In this document: piece after piece, positions 20,406 through 20,410 of the stretch | Numbering within the stretch: the first letter of the stretch is position 1 | Layout: each line of letters opens with the position of its first letter | Source: DASXMX01 sp036495445 | Lineage (GTDB): Bacteria; Planctomycetota; Phycisphaerae; Tepidisphaerales; Tepidisphaeraceae | DNA length: 20,410 bases | Direction of reading: 5' to 3' | Assembly (NCBI GenBank): GCA_036495445.1 | Contig: DASXMX010000591.1 | Span: forward strand, 1 to 20,410 | Position numbers and translations under genes: made by a program | The notes under the pieces: model-generated | Seen by the model: the letters and a program-made list of their open reading frames with translations, nothing else | What the model was told of the DNA's origin: nothing | The model's database searches: none

Positions 20406-20410
20406 TCTTC

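Overview
The window is GC-rich bacterial chromosome and looks planctomycete, probably Phycisphaerae/Tepidisphaera-like. The main evidence is a secreted protein with an N-terminal LEPRxLL motif, a zinc-ribbon GTPase + GAP1-type operon, generous intergenic spacing, and many short palindromic dispersed repeats between and even inside genes. The taxonomic call is inference from gene types; there is no rRNA in the window.

Layout. 1-1267 (-): 3'-truncated hflX GTPase gene, divergent from a CHAD-domain gene (1456-2508, +). The CHAD gene overlaps tail-to-tail with a NIF3/YqfO-family gene (2417-3508, -). 3664-4965 (-): secreted or lipoprotein protein that may have a helical toroid fold. 5135-8670 (-): three-gene operon of a triple-zinc-ribbon GTPase (6973-8670), a GAP1-N2-like protein overlapping it by one base (6236-6973) and a helical protein with a C-terminal membrane anchor (5135-6157). 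This is the best candidate for a poorly described system, resembling the GTPase-associated NTP-dependent conflict systems of bacteria. 9183-10277 (+): small LEPR-XLL secreted protein with two PKD-like repeats, behind a clear -35/-10 promoter. 10395-10664 (-): small exported protein. 10816-11484 (+): YiiM-like MOSC protein.

11533-15650 (-): surface-sugar block, in transcription order a YfhO-like multi-pass membrane protein, a DPM1/polyprenyl-phosphate-type family 2 glycosyltransferase and UDP-glucuronate decarboxylase (UDP-xylose synthase). 15929-17322 (-): GNAT acetyltransferase and PfkB sugar kinase coupled by an ATGA overlap. 17560-18618 (-): M19 dipeptidase carrying a 45-nt in-frame palindromic element. 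18907-20289 (-): secreted DUF4038/apiosidase-like glycoside hydrolase.

Repeats are the other theme. Five copies of a GGTGGCATGGGCATGTACTC hairpin family were found (6203, 8829, 8876, 20307, 20375), one pair showing a compensatory base change. A perfect 27-bp palindrome (10321-10384) has a decayed relative at 1313-1384. There are also larger inverted-repeat elements at 12484-12562, 17353-17516 and 18672-18843. No tRNA, rRNA, CRISPR array, transposase or phage gene was seen. Promoters that could be read share a -10 of the form NACAAT (TACAAT, GACAAT, AACAAT).
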